64,000 bases of DNA from a virus. Below the pieces are notes generated by a model. It saw only the letters and a list, made by a program, of their open reading frames with translations, had not been told where the DNA came from and did not search any database. Shown piece after piece: positions 23,321-33,029 of the stretch. The translations under genes and the position numbers were made by a program. Location of the stretch: positions 124,001 to 188,000 of the IMG/VR virus record IMGVR_UViG_3300022745_000017, one strand, 5' to 3'. Each line of letters opens with the position of its first letter. Within the stretch, counting starts at the first letter, position 1.

Positions 23321-23862
23321 ATAACACCCCTGAGATTTGCCTGATTGCAGCCATGGCAAAAAACGCTGTCATTGGCAACAATGGAAAAATACCTTGGCAC
23401 GCTCCCGAGGACTTGAATTACTTCAAGAAAATCACCACAGGACAAACGGTGGTTATGGGGCGAAAAACTTGGCTGTCGCTACCTGAGGCTGTCAGGCCTT
23501 TACCAAATCGCACCAACCTGGTTTTATCGCGTTACAAAGGGGTATTGTTGAATGGAGCCACGATAGTCAGTAGCATGGAAGAAGCCATTGCGCAGACCAC
23601 TACCCCTAAGTTATTCATCATTGGTGGAGCGCAAGTCTACGAGAGTGTTGGGCATTTAGCTACCGAGCTACACATCACGACCATCGACAAAAACGTGGTA
23701 GGCGATAGTGTTTTCCCAGTACAGGTGTTAGCGCATTGTGACCCAGTTGGTTTTCACAAACTGCGCGGTTTAGCTATCACAGTGACGACCTTCCGCAGGC
23801 ACAATTTAATCGACCAATATATGCGAAAACATCCTCCAGGCACACCAGTCAATTCTTTGTAG
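23317..23862 (+). CDS. folA: Dihydrofolate reductase (181 aa)
   Basis: It regenerates tetrahydrofolate consumed by thymidylate synthase. Motifs: [19 protein letters not shown], then E-D at the active site, [18 protein letters not shown] and [10 protein letters not shown]. The true start is the ATG overlapping the thyA stop; a longer frame from 23143 lies inside thyA. The C-terminus extends about 15 residues beyond the usual end. The stop is TAG at 23860-23862. Confidence 0.95.
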   Translation: MNNTPEICLIAAMAKNAVIGNNGKIPWHAPEDLNYFKKITTGQTVVMGRKTWLSLPEAVRPLPNRTNLVLSRYKGVLLNGATIVSSMEEAIAQTTTPKLFIIGGAQVYESVGHLATELHITTIDKNVVGDSVFPVQVLAHCDPVGFHKLRGLAITVTTFRRHNLIDQYMRKHPPGTPVNSL

Positions 23863-23965
23863 CGGGGACTGCTTAGAGCTACCTGCTACCCAATTTATTA
23901 GCCCGGTGCCCTTAGCATTAAGCGGAACAACACCGACCCCATCTTTTCTTTTGTTAGTCAACCCA

Positions 23966-25939
23966 ATGATCACCGCAGACCCCTCTTTCGATTACGCTAA
24001 GGCCTCACGCGAGCGTTTCAAAGATTACAAACTCCCCACGGTCTTCCAGCAGTTCATGCACAAGGCGCACTACGCCCGCTGGCTGTACCCTGATAAGCGC
24101 CGAGAGAATTGGCGTGAAACAGCTGGGCGTTACTGTCTGTTCTTCGAAAAGCGGTTTCCAGGGATCTTCCCCACGGAAGAAGCATACGAGTACATCGCCA
24201 CCCTGAAGAGCATGCCCAGTATGCGGGCACTGTGGACAGCGGGCCCAGCGCTTGACCGCGACGAGATCTCTGCTTTCAACTGCTCGTTTACTGCCATCAA
24301 CGACCCGAAGAAGTTCGACGAGATCATGTACGTGCTCTCATGTGGCACGGGCGTTGGCTTCTCGGTAGAGAAAAAGCACGTCAACAAGCTACCGGTTGTG
24401 CCGTTTTACATGCGTCGCAACAAAGAAGTCATCGTCGTCGAGGACTCCAAAGACGGCTGGCAGATGGCTTATCGCCGCTTGATCCAGTGCTTGTACCGGG
24501 GACAAATCCCGACATGGGACACAAGTCAGGTACGGCCCAAGGGTGCGATCTTGAAAACATTTGGTGGTCGAGCCTCTGGCCCCATCCCACTTGAAGAGCT
24601 CTTTTACTTCACCAAGAAGATCTTCCGCCGAGCGCACGGTCGCCGCCTGACCACCCTGGAATGCCATGACATCGTTTGCAAGGTGGCTCGCTCGATCGTC
24701 TCTGGTGGTGTGCGTCGTTCCGCATTGATCTCCATCTCGGATCTCGATGACCAACTGATGCGCACAGCCAAGCCCCAGAACTTCTGGCTGGCAAACCCGC
24801 AACGTGGCCTGGCCAACAACAGTGCTGTCTACGACAACACTCCCACCGAAGAAGACTTCGACAAAGAGTGGGCTGCATTGGTGGCCTCTCGCACTGGTGA
24901 GCGTGGCTTCTTCAACCGTGGTGGTATGGTCGCCATGCTACAACAGCTGGGTCGTCGTGACGTGGCCATCCTAGTGGAAGAAGGTGGTCTCAATCCGTGT
25001 GGTGAAATCTTCTTGCGCCCCGATGGTTTGTGCAACCTCACCGAAGCCGTGGTGCGTGCTGGCGACACACTCGATCAGCTCAAGGAAAAGGTGCGTGTTG
25101 CAGCCATCCTTGGCACGTTCCAAGCGACACTGTCGAACTACCGCGACAACATCGACCCCAACTGGAAGAAGAACCAAGAAGAAGAGCGCTTGCTGGGCGT
25201 GTCCCTGACAGGTATCTTGGATCACGAGGTCTTGCAACAAGCCACCGAAGAAACCGCAGTTTGGCTGCGTGAACTCAACGCTGTGGTGGTAGCGACCAAC
25301 GTCATCTGGGCGGCTAAGCTGGGCATCCGGCCTGCCGCAGCAGCGACTTGTGTCAAGCCTTCTGGCACTGTGTCACAACTGGTGGACTCAGCATCGGGCG
25401 CACACACCCGTCACAACGACTACTACATCCGTCACAAGGTGATCGCCAAGACTGATCCTCTGGCCAAGTTCTTCCGTGCCAAGGGTTATCCGATCAAGGA
25501 CGATTACTACGAGCCAGCTATCAGTGACGTGATTGCCTTCCCGGTAAAAGCTCCCGAAGGCGCTGTGCTGCGCCACCATCGCTCTGCCATCGAGCAGCTC
25601 GAACACTATCTCATCATCCGTGAGAACTGGTGTGACCACAATCCGAGCATGACGGTGTATGTGCAAGACCACGAGTGGGGCGACTCCCAGACACCTGGCA
25701 CAGTTGGGCACTGGATGTACAAGCACTTCGAGAAGGTCGGCGGTGTGAGCTTCTTGCCTTCGGACAACAGCTCTTACAAGCAGTTGCCGTTTGAAGACTG
25801 TGATGAGTCGCACTACGGCGTCTGCAACGAAGCCTTCCCCGATGACATTGACTGGGATGAGATGGCTGCGTTCGAGAGCGAAGACATGACTTCTGGTGCA
25901 CAGGAGTTGGCGTGTGTTGGCGGTATGTGCACGCTGTAA
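23966..25939 (+). CDS. nrdJ: Class II (B12-dependent) ribonucleotide reductase
   Basis: This single-chain reductase of 657 aa resembles the monomeric Lactobacillus-type RTPR. It makes deoxyribonucleotides using adenosylcobalamin, with no oxygen need and no small subunit. Active-site signatures are NCSF (C106), NPCGEI (C345, E347) and C356, with the 11-residue spacing known for the family. The C-terminal redox pair is in LACVGGMCTL. The start at ATG 23966 is preferred because family homology (ARWLYPDKRRENW) begins soon after; an upstream GTG at 23906 is also in frame, and no strong Shine-Dalgarno is visible for either. It forms a nucleotide block with thyA and folA. Confidence 0.93.
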   Translation: MITADPSFDYAKASRERFKDYKLPTVFQQFMHKAHYARWLYPDKRRENWRETAGRYCLFFEKRFPGIFPTEEAYEYIATLKSMPSMRALWTAGPALDRDEISAFNCSFTAINDPKKFDEIMYVLSCGTGVGFSVEKKHVNKLPVVPFYMRRNKEVIVVEDSKDGWQMAYRRLIQCLYRGQIPTWDTSQVRPKGAILKTFGGRASGPIPLEELFYFTKKIFRRAHGRRLTTLECHDIVCKVARSIVSGGVRRSALISISDLDDQLMRTAKPQNFWLANPQRGLANNSAVYDNTPTEEDFDKEWAALVASRTGERGFFNRGGMVAMLQQLGRRDVAILVEEGGLNPCGEIFLRPDGLCNLTEAVVRAGDTLDQLKEKVRVAAILGTFQATLSNYRDNIDPNWKKNQEEERLLGVSLTGILDHEVLQQATEETAVWLRELNAVVVATNVIWAAKLGIRPAAAATCVKPSGTVSQLVDSASGAHTRHNDYYIRHKVIAKTDPLAKFFRAKGYPIKDDYYEPAISDVIAFPVKAPEGAVLRHHRSAIEQLEHYLIIRENWCDHNPSMTVYVQDHEWGDSQTPGTVGHWMYKHFEKVGGVSFLPSDNSSYKQLPFEDCDESHYGVCNEAFPDDIDWDEMAAFESEDMTSGAQELACVGGMCTL

Positions 25940-25959
25940 TCGCTGATGCTTAGGCATAG

Positions 25960-25993
25960 CCCAGGTAGTATTGCTAGCGCAATACTACCTGGG
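25960..25993 (+). terminator. 15-bp hairpin after nrdJ
   Basis: CCCAGGTAGTATTGC (25960-25974) pairs perfectly with 25979-25993 over 4 nt. There is no T run close by. Confidence 0.6.
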
Positions 25994-26017
25994 ATTATGT
26001 TTGTAGAGTATTTTAAC

Positions 26018-26026
26018 CACTTATTA
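26018..26026 (+). promoter_or_regulatory. Second-class promoter-like motif CACTTATTA
   Basis: It shares its core with the motifs at 16141 and 57914; it lies 44 bases before the next ATG. Confidence 0.4.
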
Positions 26027-26069
26027 CAACTAGGATCACTATTGATCTGTTCTAAAAGGAAAACCAAAT

Positions 26070-26564
26070 ATGCAACAAGATTTCGAAGAGTTCATTAAAG
26101 GCTACCCCGTCGTCATTATCACGCGCAATGGACAGCCCGTACTGGCCCATAAGTCACAGGGCCTTTACCATTTCGAAGTCTGCGGTGTCGCTCACCGCAT
26201 TCGCTCGGCTGACATTCAGGCAGTCTGTAGATACATTGACGCCACATACAGCACAGTGATTAGCCTTAATGTCGCTGAAGCTGTTGTGCAAGAACAACTC
26301 TGTAAAAACAAAGCAGGCATCTGCGTCGTGTTTATTATGCCAGAACTTGCCCTTCATATGTTTGAAGACGATGGTGAGGTCGTAACGACGCTGTGCGCTG
26401 ACGACGAACAGATCGCAGAAGCGTCACTGCAAAAAGACGGAAACGTCATCTACTCCTGTGTTGACAAGTTGGCCAGTATGCACTTGTTGACAAGTCGACT
26501 GATGTCCGCGCGTACCTGGTTGCGTGGTTTGATGCCACATCGCCCCACCTCTGCTTTTGCTTGA
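26070..26564 (+). CDS. Hypothetical protein (164 aa)
   Basis: It starts after AAAAGGAAAA. The product is soluble, alpha/beta in character, with an acidic central part and a basic C-terminal tail. No domain is recognised. It heads a run of co-directional genes extending to 30267. Confidence 0.75.
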   Translation: MQQDFEEFIKGYPVVIITRNGQPVLAHKSQGLYHFEVCGVAHRIRSADIQAVCRYIDATYSTVISLNVAEAVVQEQLCKNKAGICVVFIMPELALHMFEDDGEVVTTLCADDEQIAEASLQKDGNVIYSCVDKLASMHLLTSRLMSARTWLRGLMPHRPTSAFA

Positions 26565-26575
26565 AGGAGATCACC

Positions 26576-26740
26576 ATGTCTTTTGGAATCATCGTCTTTT
26601 TAGGTTGTTTGCTATTTCTTATCGCTGTCGCTTGGCTGGCTGTTGGTCCGAGCATTCGTGACAACGATGATGACATCTCCAAGCGCATGCGCGAGACAGA
26701 ACCGACCTGCCCCAATCTGTGGTACGACCGCTTTAACTAA
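26576..26740 (+). CDS. Small single-span membrane protein (54 aa)
   Basis: ATG 26576 follows AAGGAGA. Residues 3-26 form one strong membrane span, followed by a charged cytoplasmic or periplasmic tail (DDDISKRMRE). It sits 11 bases after the previous gene and 13 before the next. Function unknown. Confidence 0.75.
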   Translation: MSFGIIVFLGCLLFLIAVAWLAVGPSIRDNDDDISKRMRETEPTCPNLWYDRFN

Positions 26741-26753
26741 TCTGGAGTCAATC

Positions 26754-27209
26754 ATGTACGCTTCATGTCCTTCCGACATTCGACAACTCGCATGCAAAGG
26801 TGACGCCGTCACTTTCGAGCAAGTCATCCGCCGAACCTTCGATGAGGAAAGCGCCGGTGATATTCTCTCACAAAAACACATCACTTTTGACACGCATTTT
26901 GGTGATCTCAAAGGCAAACCTAACTTTTTGCGTGGCGGCAGCTATGCTGAGATCGAAGCTAAGGTTGAGAATCGCTTCAATCACCTTAGTGAAGCTGAAG
27001 CCAAGGTTCGTGGCCTGATCATGATCAAAGAAGAGCTACTATGGCAACACGCCTGGAATCTCTCGGGGTATGCCCCAATAATCTCTGCGACCACACTCCG
27101 TAGCACACCCTTGTGGATGTTGATGTACGTGATCAACCACTACCAAGAAAAGCGTGTCAAGAAGACCTTACTAACTCGCCTGAAAGGACTTGTCAACCAT
27201 GGGAATTGA
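26754..27209 (+). CDS. Duplicated hypothetical protein A (151 aa)
   Basis: The start at ATG 26754 follows TGGAG; the longer frame from 26643 overlaps the membrane protein gene. It shares TFEQVIRRTFDEESAGDIL with the TVEDLVNYFFDELSARDIL block of the next gene, so they are diverged tandem duplicates. No known family. Confidence 0.75.
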   Translation: MYASCPSDIRQLACKGDAVTFEQVIRRTFDEESAGDILSQKHITFDTHFGDLKGKPNFLRGGSYAEIEAKVENRFNHLSEAEAKVRGLIMIKEELLWQHAWNLSGYAPIISATTLRSTPLWMLMYVINHYQEKRVKKTLLTRLKGLVNHGN

Positions 27210-27690
27210 AGTAACTGACTTGCGCCAAGTCATTAAAAAGCCAGACTATACTGTTGAAGACTTAGTCAACTACTTCTTCGATGAGTTGTCAGCAAGGGAC
27301 ATCTTGCGCAACCCGATCCTCTATGGGAGGACGTTCGAAACTTTGACCGGAATTCCAAAAGAATTTGACATCCGCAAGAACCTCATGTACTTGAATACTG
27401 ATTCACAAGGTGACTCTTATTTTGACTATGAGCGTCACCGCATGATGTTTCAGAAAATGCACAACGAGCGGTTCTCGATTCTGATGAGTCGTCCGGGGAT
27501 TGTTTGTGACATTAGCAAAATGCTGGTCATCGACATCTTGCGACTTATCAACGAGCACATCGATGAAACCCTGAACCGCTCCTCTTTGTCATTCGTGTAC
27601 TGGATACAGCGAGTGACTGGTACACCCAAGAGCGATCTTATCAACGAAGTCATACTGGTGAATTTAGAAAATGGAACAAAACACGTTTAA
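27199..27690 (+). CDS. Duplicated hypothetical protein B (163 aa)
   Basis: It starts at ATG 27199, overlapping the end of its paralogue, with AAAGGA nine bases upstream. The helical soluble protein keeps the FDE.SA.DIL block near residue 25. Function unknown. Confidence 0.75.
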   Translation: MGIEVTDLRQVIKKPDYTVEDLVNYFFDELSARDILRNPILYGRTFETLTGIPKEFDIRKNLMYLNTDSQGDSYFDYERHRMMFQKMHNERFSILMSRPGIVCDISKMLVIDILRLINEHIDETLNRSSLSFVYWIQRVTGTPKSDLINEVILVNLENGTKHV

Positions 27691-28180
27691 CACCACTTCG
27701 CGCTCGGCGTTTCGCCAAGAAGTATTGGCCAAAGTCATTGACCATGACCGTGAGTTTGTGATCCCTGCGATCACTGACGCCCTCAGTTACGTCCAATACC
27801 AGCTTAACGAAGAGATCTATTGGGATACCTTTAACGGTGTCGCCAGCATCATCGAAGAGCTGTGCAAAGTGTATCGTCACGCTCTTGCACATCACTTCCG
27901 ATTTAGCCGGCCTGCGAATTTCCACTCACCGGCACAAGCCGAACTTGTTCATGGTGTGCAGATACGTGGTGAGCACCTGTATCGCGGTAATGCGCCTTAC
28001 ATTTGCACAGACCCAGAGAAGTATCACCCACACATGGTGACATCCCTCAAGGTGATCGAGTACCGCCGGACTCGAAAAGGCAAGACTCACATGTACTGCG
28101 GCAAGCAACGCATGTTCCCACGGACTTACGCCGAGCTCGATCCGAACCACTTCCCGATCCTCTCGCGCATTTTCAAGTAA
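27671..28180 (+). CDS. Hypothetical protein (169 aa)
   Basis: It overlaps the previous gene by 20 bases. The histidine- and arginine-rich product has a basic C-terminal third (RRTRKGKTHMYCGKQR) that could bind nucleic acid. No family is recognised. Confidence 0.7.
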   Translation: MEQNTFNTTSRSAFRQEVLAKVIDHDREFVIPAITDALSYVQYQLNEEIYWDTFNGVASIIEELCKVYRHALAHHFRFSRPANFHSPAQAELVHGVQIRGEHLYRGNAPYICTDPEKYHPHMVTSLKVIEYRRTRKGKTHMYCGKQRMFPRTYAELDPNHFPILSRIFK

Positions 28181-28191
28181 CCAATGCCCAT

Positions 28192-28215
28192 GAGACCGGA
28201 CAAGATTCCGGTCTC
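28192..28215 (+). promoter_or_regulatory. 9-bp intergenic hairpin
   Basis: GAGACCGGA pairs with TCCGGTCTC over 6 nt, directly before the AAAGGAG ribosome site of the next gene. There is no T run. Confidence 0.55.
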
Positions 28216-28229
28216 CCAAAGGAGACTTA

Positions 28230-28493
28230 ATGACCAAGCAGCGATGGCAAGTCGTTACCGAGATTCTCGATATCTCTTGGTCTCTTTTTCTCACCTGCTT
28301 GATAAAGGTAGATGGTGATGTAGATCTCGTGCTTGTGCGCATGTTGAACGATGGCGCAAGCCCAGACAAAATCAAGCTCTATACCCAAGCCTCAAAATGG
28401 CTCAGACAACATGTAAAGGAAAACAATATCGCTTTCTCTGATGTGATCAAAATGAAATTCTACCTCATCAACGACACCTATCGTCTGCGTTAA
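28230..28493 (+). CDS. Hypothetical protein (87 aa)
   Basis: A strong AAAGGAG lies upstream. The small helical protein has one moderately hydrophobic N-terminal segment (about residues 12-25). No family is recognised. Confidence 0.7.
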   Translation: MTKQRWQVVTEILDISWSLFLTCLIKVDGDVDLVLVRMLNDGASPDKIKLYTQASKWLRQHVKENNIAFSDVIKMKFYLINDTYRLR

Positions 28494-28502
28494 AGGATAA
28501 AC

Positions 28503-29384
28503 ATGTTCGACTTCTTCATTGTTAGTTTGTTTTACTTCCTGCTGATCAGCTACGTCGGCTTTCTATCTGAAAGGCCATTGGGTTGGCGAATCTTTCTAGC
28601 CGCCTCAGCAGGCACTTACTTCTACGCTGGCGGTAGTGCATGGTGGCCTATTATGTTGTACAGTACTGCCGATGTAACTGATTACTTTCTCAAGGCCCCG
28701 TACTACCACTCTAAGCAGCTAGCCCTGCCTCGTTGGTTTATCAGTGACACAGTGACTACCTTCGGTGCGGATGGACGCTTGACCGTCTCAGCCCACACTC
28801 CCGCTGGCTGGATGATCATGACCTCGGTTGACTCCTTACTCACATTTAAAGAGTGGCGCAGAAATGATAGTATCGCTTTCACTTATTGCATTTGCAGCGG
28901 TGATAAGCACTCTGTGGTAAGAATCCCCAAGAAAAACTTGGAGCGAATGTTAAGCCATACGACTGAGCAGTTAATCAACAGCCATCTGGATTATTTGGTC
29001 GAGCGATACAGGCGTTTTACCGATAACTTGTTTAAAAGTGAGGCTACGGAAAAGGGGACATACAGGGTCATTAACACCCTTGATAACTATTGCTTTGATG
29101 ACGCAGGTCGACTCGATACTTCCACCGTCATTGATACCAATTTCATCAAGATTCAGATTCACCGGGGTCGGCAAGTCCTTCTGGTGATCCCGCTGCAAAT
29201 GCGCTGGGAAAAGGTCGGCAGCCGCCAGGAGTTCGGCATGCATTACTACGACGTTACCAACGGCAAGAAAGACTGGAAACAACTGCGTGACTTCCGAGTT
29301 GCCTTGAGCCCAATGAGATTTACGTTTGGCCGGCGGATCTATGAGTACAAAGCTACACTGGCCTACCAACCCAACTTGCCCTGA
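28503..29384 (+). CDS. Membrane-anchored protein (293 aa)
   Basis: It starts after AAAGGAT. The first 60 residues hold two or three membrane segments; the remaining 230 residues are soluble and mixed. A VRIPKKNLERM block resembles LRVPARNLHQR in the next gene, so the pair may be distant relatives with the same layout. Function unknown. Confidence 0.75.
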   Translation: MFDFFIVSLFYFLLISYVGFLSERPLGWRIFLAASAGTYFYAGGSAWWPIMLYSTADVTDYFLKAPYYHSKQLALPRWFISDTVTTFGADGRLTVSAHTPAGWMIMTSVDSLLTFKEWRRNDSIAFTYCICSGDKHSVVRIPKKNLERMLSHTTEQLINSHLDYLVERYRRFTDNLFKSEATEKGTYRVINTLDNYCFDDAGRLDTSTVIDTNFIKIQIHRGRQVLLVIPLQMRWEKVGSRQEFGMHYYDVTNGKKDWKQLRDFRVALSPMRFTFGRRIYEYKATLAYQPNLP

Positions 29385-29400
29385 AAAAGGAACAACCAAA

Positions 29401-30267
29401 ATGTTAGAGTTAGAAACTAAGCAGATCGTCGGGATTAGTATCTACGTGGTACTGGCCCTTATCTCGGTCAAAGCCGTCATCTCTGAAAAGCTGCATGGGA
29501 AAAAGTGGTGGGGCATGTTGCTCATCAGCCTTTTACCAGCGTTTAACATCTTCACTGCCTTGTTCTATATCTTGGACAGGGTGGAAAAACACATCGTGAA
29601 GATCAATCAGCCATCATTCTTGCAGAATAACCGGTGGTACTCATTTCGCTTGCATCCCATCACCTTGGGTGAGCCCATGGTAGCAGACATCTGGGTGTGG
29701 ACACTGTTTGGAAAGGTTTCCTTCACTCTGCGCACAGTAGCGCCAGCCTGCTATCACACCTTCGCCCTGGCTGATATCCCTACGGCCAATCCAGTGCTCA
29801 AACTGTACGTCAACTTAGAAGGTAAAGCCGGCATCGAAGGCTATCCCTATATGTCTGGACACGGTGATCATCTTGGCCGGGTATGCGACGCCATGATTGG
29901 GAACCTTTGGGCGTACCTGACGCTGTACGACAAGGTAGCAAAGAAGAACTACCAGGATTTCAATGAACTGTTGCACAAGGCCGCGCTAGAGCCGGCAGTA
30001 GCGTCTCATGAAGTTGGGAACAACGGGGCTATGGTCTTGAAGGGAGTTAAGTGCGTTACACCCGAGATGATCTTAGCCTCTGTGTTCGAAGACGAAGCCG
30101 ATCGTGAACCAATGCTGCCAGTGCGTATCTATTGGAAAGATCAAACACTGTATCTGCTGATGTACCGGCTTAACTCACAGACGTATTTGCGGGTGCCTGC
30201 GAGAAACTTGCATCAGCGCTGCCCCATCTCGCTGATGTGGTTGGGTCAACCTCGTCAACGGAAGTAA
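29401..30267 (+). CDS. Membrane-anchored protein (288 aa)
   Basis: ATG 29401 follows AAGGAA; the earlier frame start at 29326 lies inside the previous gene. Two membrane spans (about residues 8-25 and 40-60) precede a large soluble domain. Same architecture as its upstream neighbour. No family recognised. Confidence 0.75.
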   Translation: MLELETKQIVGISIYVVLALISVKAVISEKLHGKKWWGMLLISLLPAFNIFTALFYILDRVEKHIVKINQPSFLQNNRWYSFRLHPITLGEPMVADIWVWTLFGKVSFTLRTVAPACYHTFALADIPTANPVLKLYVNLEGKAGIEGYPYMSGHGDHLGRVCDAMIGNLWAYLTLYDKVAKKNYQDFNELLHKAALEPAVASHEVGNNGAMVLKGVKCVTPEMILASVFEDEADREPMLPVRIYWKDQTLYLLMYRLNSQTYLRVPARNLHQRCPISLMWLGQPRQRK

Positions 30268-30273
30268 GCACAC

Positions 30274-30309
30274 GTCCTCACTGATGCTATTGTACGCATC
30301 AGTGAGGAC
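30274..30309 (+). terminator. 14-bp perfect hairpin
   Basis: GTCCTCACTGATGC (30274-30287) pairs with 30296-30309. A short ACTCTTTTC follows. Confidence 0.6.
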
Positions 30310-30341
30310 AACTCTTTTCATCCAATTATTTATTTGACACT

Positions 30342-30815
30342 ATGAAAATCGTAACAGACCAATCCCTTATGTCGGTTAGAAAAGGCATCATCATTCACGG
30401 AGTCAATGGACAAGGTAAGATGAATAAAGGCCTAGCCAAACAAATCAGACAAGCTTACCCTGTCGTTTACGAAGACTACATGAACCGACAAGCTACACAC
30501 GGCTTGTTGCTCGGTAGTATCATTGTCAGTGAGATTACTCCAGACCTAATTGTCATCAGCGGTGTATCCCAGAAGTACTACGGTAATGACCCGAATGTGA
30601 CTTATGCCAGTTTAGGTGCTATTAAGAAGATTTTCAGACTCGTGACCAACTACAATCTGAAGTACCAGCAAGGGCGCTTAGAGATTCACTACCCGAGGAT
30701 TGGTGGACAATTAGGCAATCTCCCATGGCCACAAACACAACGAGAAATAGAGGCTGAATTCAGCGATCAACTAACCTACGTCTTACACGACTACCGGCAA
30801 GACAGTGTGCCTTAG
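30342..30815 (+). CDS. Macro-domain protein (157 aa)
   Basis: GIIIHGVNGQGKMNKGLAK (residues 15-33) is the ADP-ribose-binding opening of a macro domain, and the single-domain length fits. Macro domains bind ADP-ribose; some remove it from proteins or hydrolyse ADP-ribose-1''-phosphate. The VN.QG.M..G form is closest to Poa1/ALC1-type domains. No Shine-Dalgarno is evident before ATG 30342 and the upstream bases are AT-rich, so the message may be leaderless or start downstream. It stands between a hairpin and a helicase gene. Confidence 0.8.
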   Translation: MKIVTDQSLMSVRKGIIIHGVNGQGKMNKGLAKQIRQAYPVVYEDYMNRQATHGLLLGSIIVSEITPDLIVISGVSQKYYGNDPNVTYASLGAIKKIFRLVTNYNLKYQQGRLEIHYPRIGGQLGNLPWPQTQREIEAEFSDQLTYVLHDYRQDSVP

Positions 30816-30860
30816 AATTCTATGTTGCCTACCCTTTAAATTTTTACATAGAAACTTATC

Positions 30861-32948
30861 ATGTCTACTTTTGCTCGAAGGATGTTTGGTTTTGTAAATG
30901 TCCGAGAGGAAGACGGTGTTGTTTATGTGGAGGGCGTTAATGCCCGAATCATGCATGACAACATCGACAACCTCTGGCGGACATCGCGTGTATGTGCAAA
31001 TGCTTTTTTGCATAAAGACCTCTCTAGTTTTTCTTTTCCTTCCTTTTATGCTCTGGACATTTGCTACTCGTTTGAGCGAATGCTCGCACAGCCAGAAGCT
31101 TTCTCAGGGGTTCGAACGATCTCCAAAATCGTAGAGGGTTTGCTGCAAAACACTTGGTTGAAAAAGACCAGGCAACCTCACCACGACCGACTTGATTACT
31201 CACGTCTAAAGCTACTCAATGTAACTCTGCGAGACTACCAAAGCGACTTGCTGGTAAACTACGCCAAGAACACAGACCTCTATGACCTCAAAGGCTACTT
31301 GTTTGGCGCAGCTCCGGGTACTGGCAAGACGATTACCTCTATTGCACTCCACCTCTGCTTGAAAAACGATTTAGCGATCGTCACAGTCCCACAGGTAGCC
31401 ATTGAAGACGTATGGGTGCAAACGCTCACTGGTATCTTTAAAAGGCCTGTGAAGGTATGGACTTCACACATGACTGAGGAGCCCAAGGGCGATGAGGATG
31501 TCATTGTCATCCACTATGAGTTCCTCAAGAAGCTCTTGGAGATGATCTATAAGTTTCGTCATCGCAAAGTGACGAACATCTTAGATGAGTCGCACAACTT
31601 CAATACGATTGGCACACTGCGCAGCGACCTCTACGTTGACCTCACCAGCCAGTCTAATTGCAAGGATGTGCTTTGGCTCTCAGGAACACCCATCAAGGCA
31701 CTCCCGATCGAAGCAGCACCACTCATCCGCTGCATCGATCCAAAGTTCACTGACGACTGCTATAACCGGTTTAAACGCATTTATGCAGGCGCTACTAACC
31801 AAGCCCTAGAGATCTTGCAACACCGCCTTGGCATCATCTCGATGTATGTCAAAAAGGATGTCTTGAACTTAGCCCCTCCAATTTTCCAAGATGTCAAAGT
31901 CGTCTTGAAAAATGCGAGGGACTACACCTTGCCAGCTATCCGGCAGGCGATGATAGAGTTTACGCAAAAGCAAGAGATCTACTACGCCTCACGTCGCAAA
32001 GAAGACGAGGAGTTTTTCTACGGGATCTTGAACACTTACGCAGCCACTCTTAAATCAGCTGCGCAAAAGAGCGAGTACCAAGCTTATCGCAGGTCTTTAG
32101 ATATCGTGATTCGCTCCAGTGGCTCTGCGATTGCCAGCGATGAGATCAGGGCTTGTAATGAGTTTGAAACACGCTGCATCATGCCTATCCTCAATTATGA
32201 GGAGCGCAAGATGTTCAAAGATGTTCGCTCTGTCATCAAGTACGTTAAGCTCAAGATCCAGGGCGAGTGCTTGGGCCGTGTAGTGGGGGGCTTGCGTATT
32301 CAGTGCGCTGTTGACATGGCTAAGGTATTTGACTTCCAGTCGATCTGCGAGACCACTACTAAGAAAACAGTGGTGTTCACAAGCTACGTTCAGGTGTTGT
32401 TGGAAGGACTGCAAAACGTCAAAAACAATACTGACTACACTCCACTGAGCGCTTACGCAGAAAACTCAGGCAAACTCCACGAAACTGTCAAAGAGTTCTA
32501 CGACAATGAGAATGCAAACCCACTATTTGCTACTTACAAGACTCTCTCGACTGCTGTGCCACTTACAGCGGCAGACGTAGCTGTGATTTTTGATGCACCA
32601 TTCAGAGACTACACTTTGCAACAAGCCATCGCCCGGATTCACCGCGATGACTCTCGCCCTGGGCACAAAATCACCCAGGTGTACGTCTACCTCGTGAGCC
32701 TTGACACAGGTGAAGAGATTAACATCTCGTCGCGCTCCTTTGACATCCTCAAATGGAGTCAAGAGCAAGTCCAAGCCATCACAGGTGTGCAGTCCCCCTT
32801 CGATATCACGACGCTCCAGAGTCAAAATGACCCAGCTATGGAGTCTCTTGGTTGGTATCACGACTTCCAAAACCACTGGGAAACCAGTAAAGAAGTGGAG
32901 CCGTTTACAGTCACGATGGGACAAACACCTAAGGCTTTGATGTGGTGA
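30861..32948 (+). CDS. Superfamily II helicase/ATPase (695 aa)
   Basis: Helicase motifs in order: LRDYQSDL (Q-type, about residue 123), GAAPGTGKTITS (Walker A, 149-160), ILDESHNF (Walker B DESH, 242-245), SGTP (motif III, 274-277), and QAIARIHRDD (motif VI, about 590). The layout is that of SNF2/DEAD-like phage helicases acting on DNA or RNA during replication, repair or recombination. The N-terminal 120 residues are unassigned. The start at ATG 30861 lacks a strong Shine-Dalgarno. Confidence 0.9.
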   Translation: MSTFARRMFGFVNVREEDGVVYVEGVNARIMHDNIDNLWRTSRVCANAFLHKDLSSFSFPSFYALDICYSFERMLAQPEAFSGVRTISKIVEGLLQNTWLKKTRQPHHDRLDYSRLKLLNVTLRDYQSDLLVNYAKNTDLYDLKGYLFGAAPGTGKTITSIALHLCLKNDLAIVTVPQVAIEDVWVQTLTGIFKRPVKVWTSHMTEEPKGDEDVIVIHYEFLKKLLEMIYKFRHRKVTNILDESHNFNTIGTLRSDLYVDLTSQSNCKDVLWLSGTPIKALPIEAAPLIRCIDPKFTDDCYNRFKRIYAGATNQALEILQHRLGIISMYVKKDVLNLAPPIFQDVKVVLKNARDYTLPAIRQAMIEFTQKQEIYYASRRKEDEEFFYGILNTYAATLKSAAQKSEYQAYRRSLDIVIRSSGSAIASDEIRACNEFETRCIMPILNYEERKMFKDVRSVIKYVKLKIQGECLGRVVGGLRIQCAVDMAKVFDFQSICETTTKKTVVFTSYVQVLLEGLQNVKNNTDYTPLSAYAENSGKLHETVKEFYDNENANPLFATYKTLSTAVPLTAADVAVIFDAPFRDYTLQQAIARIHRDDSRPGHKITQVYVYLVSLDTGEEINISSRSFDILKWSQEQVQAITGVQSPFDITTLQSQNDPAMESLGWYHDFQNHWETSKEVEPFTVTMGQTPKALMW

Positions 32949-32964
32949 TTAAACTAAAATAACT

Positions 32965-33011
32965 CGGTCACATATACTGTTAGTGTACCAGGAATGGTTT
33001 TTGGTACACTA
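32965..33011 (+). promoter_or_regulatory. Promoter-like motif CGGTCACATATA and leader hairpin
   Basis: The motif (32965-32976) is followed by a 10-bp perfect hairpin (32981-32990 with 33002-33011). The loop has AATGG but no downstream partner, so it looks like a pseudoknot leader that lacks stem 2. Confidence 0.5.
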
Positions 33012-33029
33012 CTTTGAAGGACTGAGAAA

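Noticed and set aside
28503-30267. Calling the two membrane-anchored neighbours a toxin-antitoxin or abortive-infection pair
   Set aside because: Both have the same layout and no effector motif; there is nothing beyond adjacency to support it.
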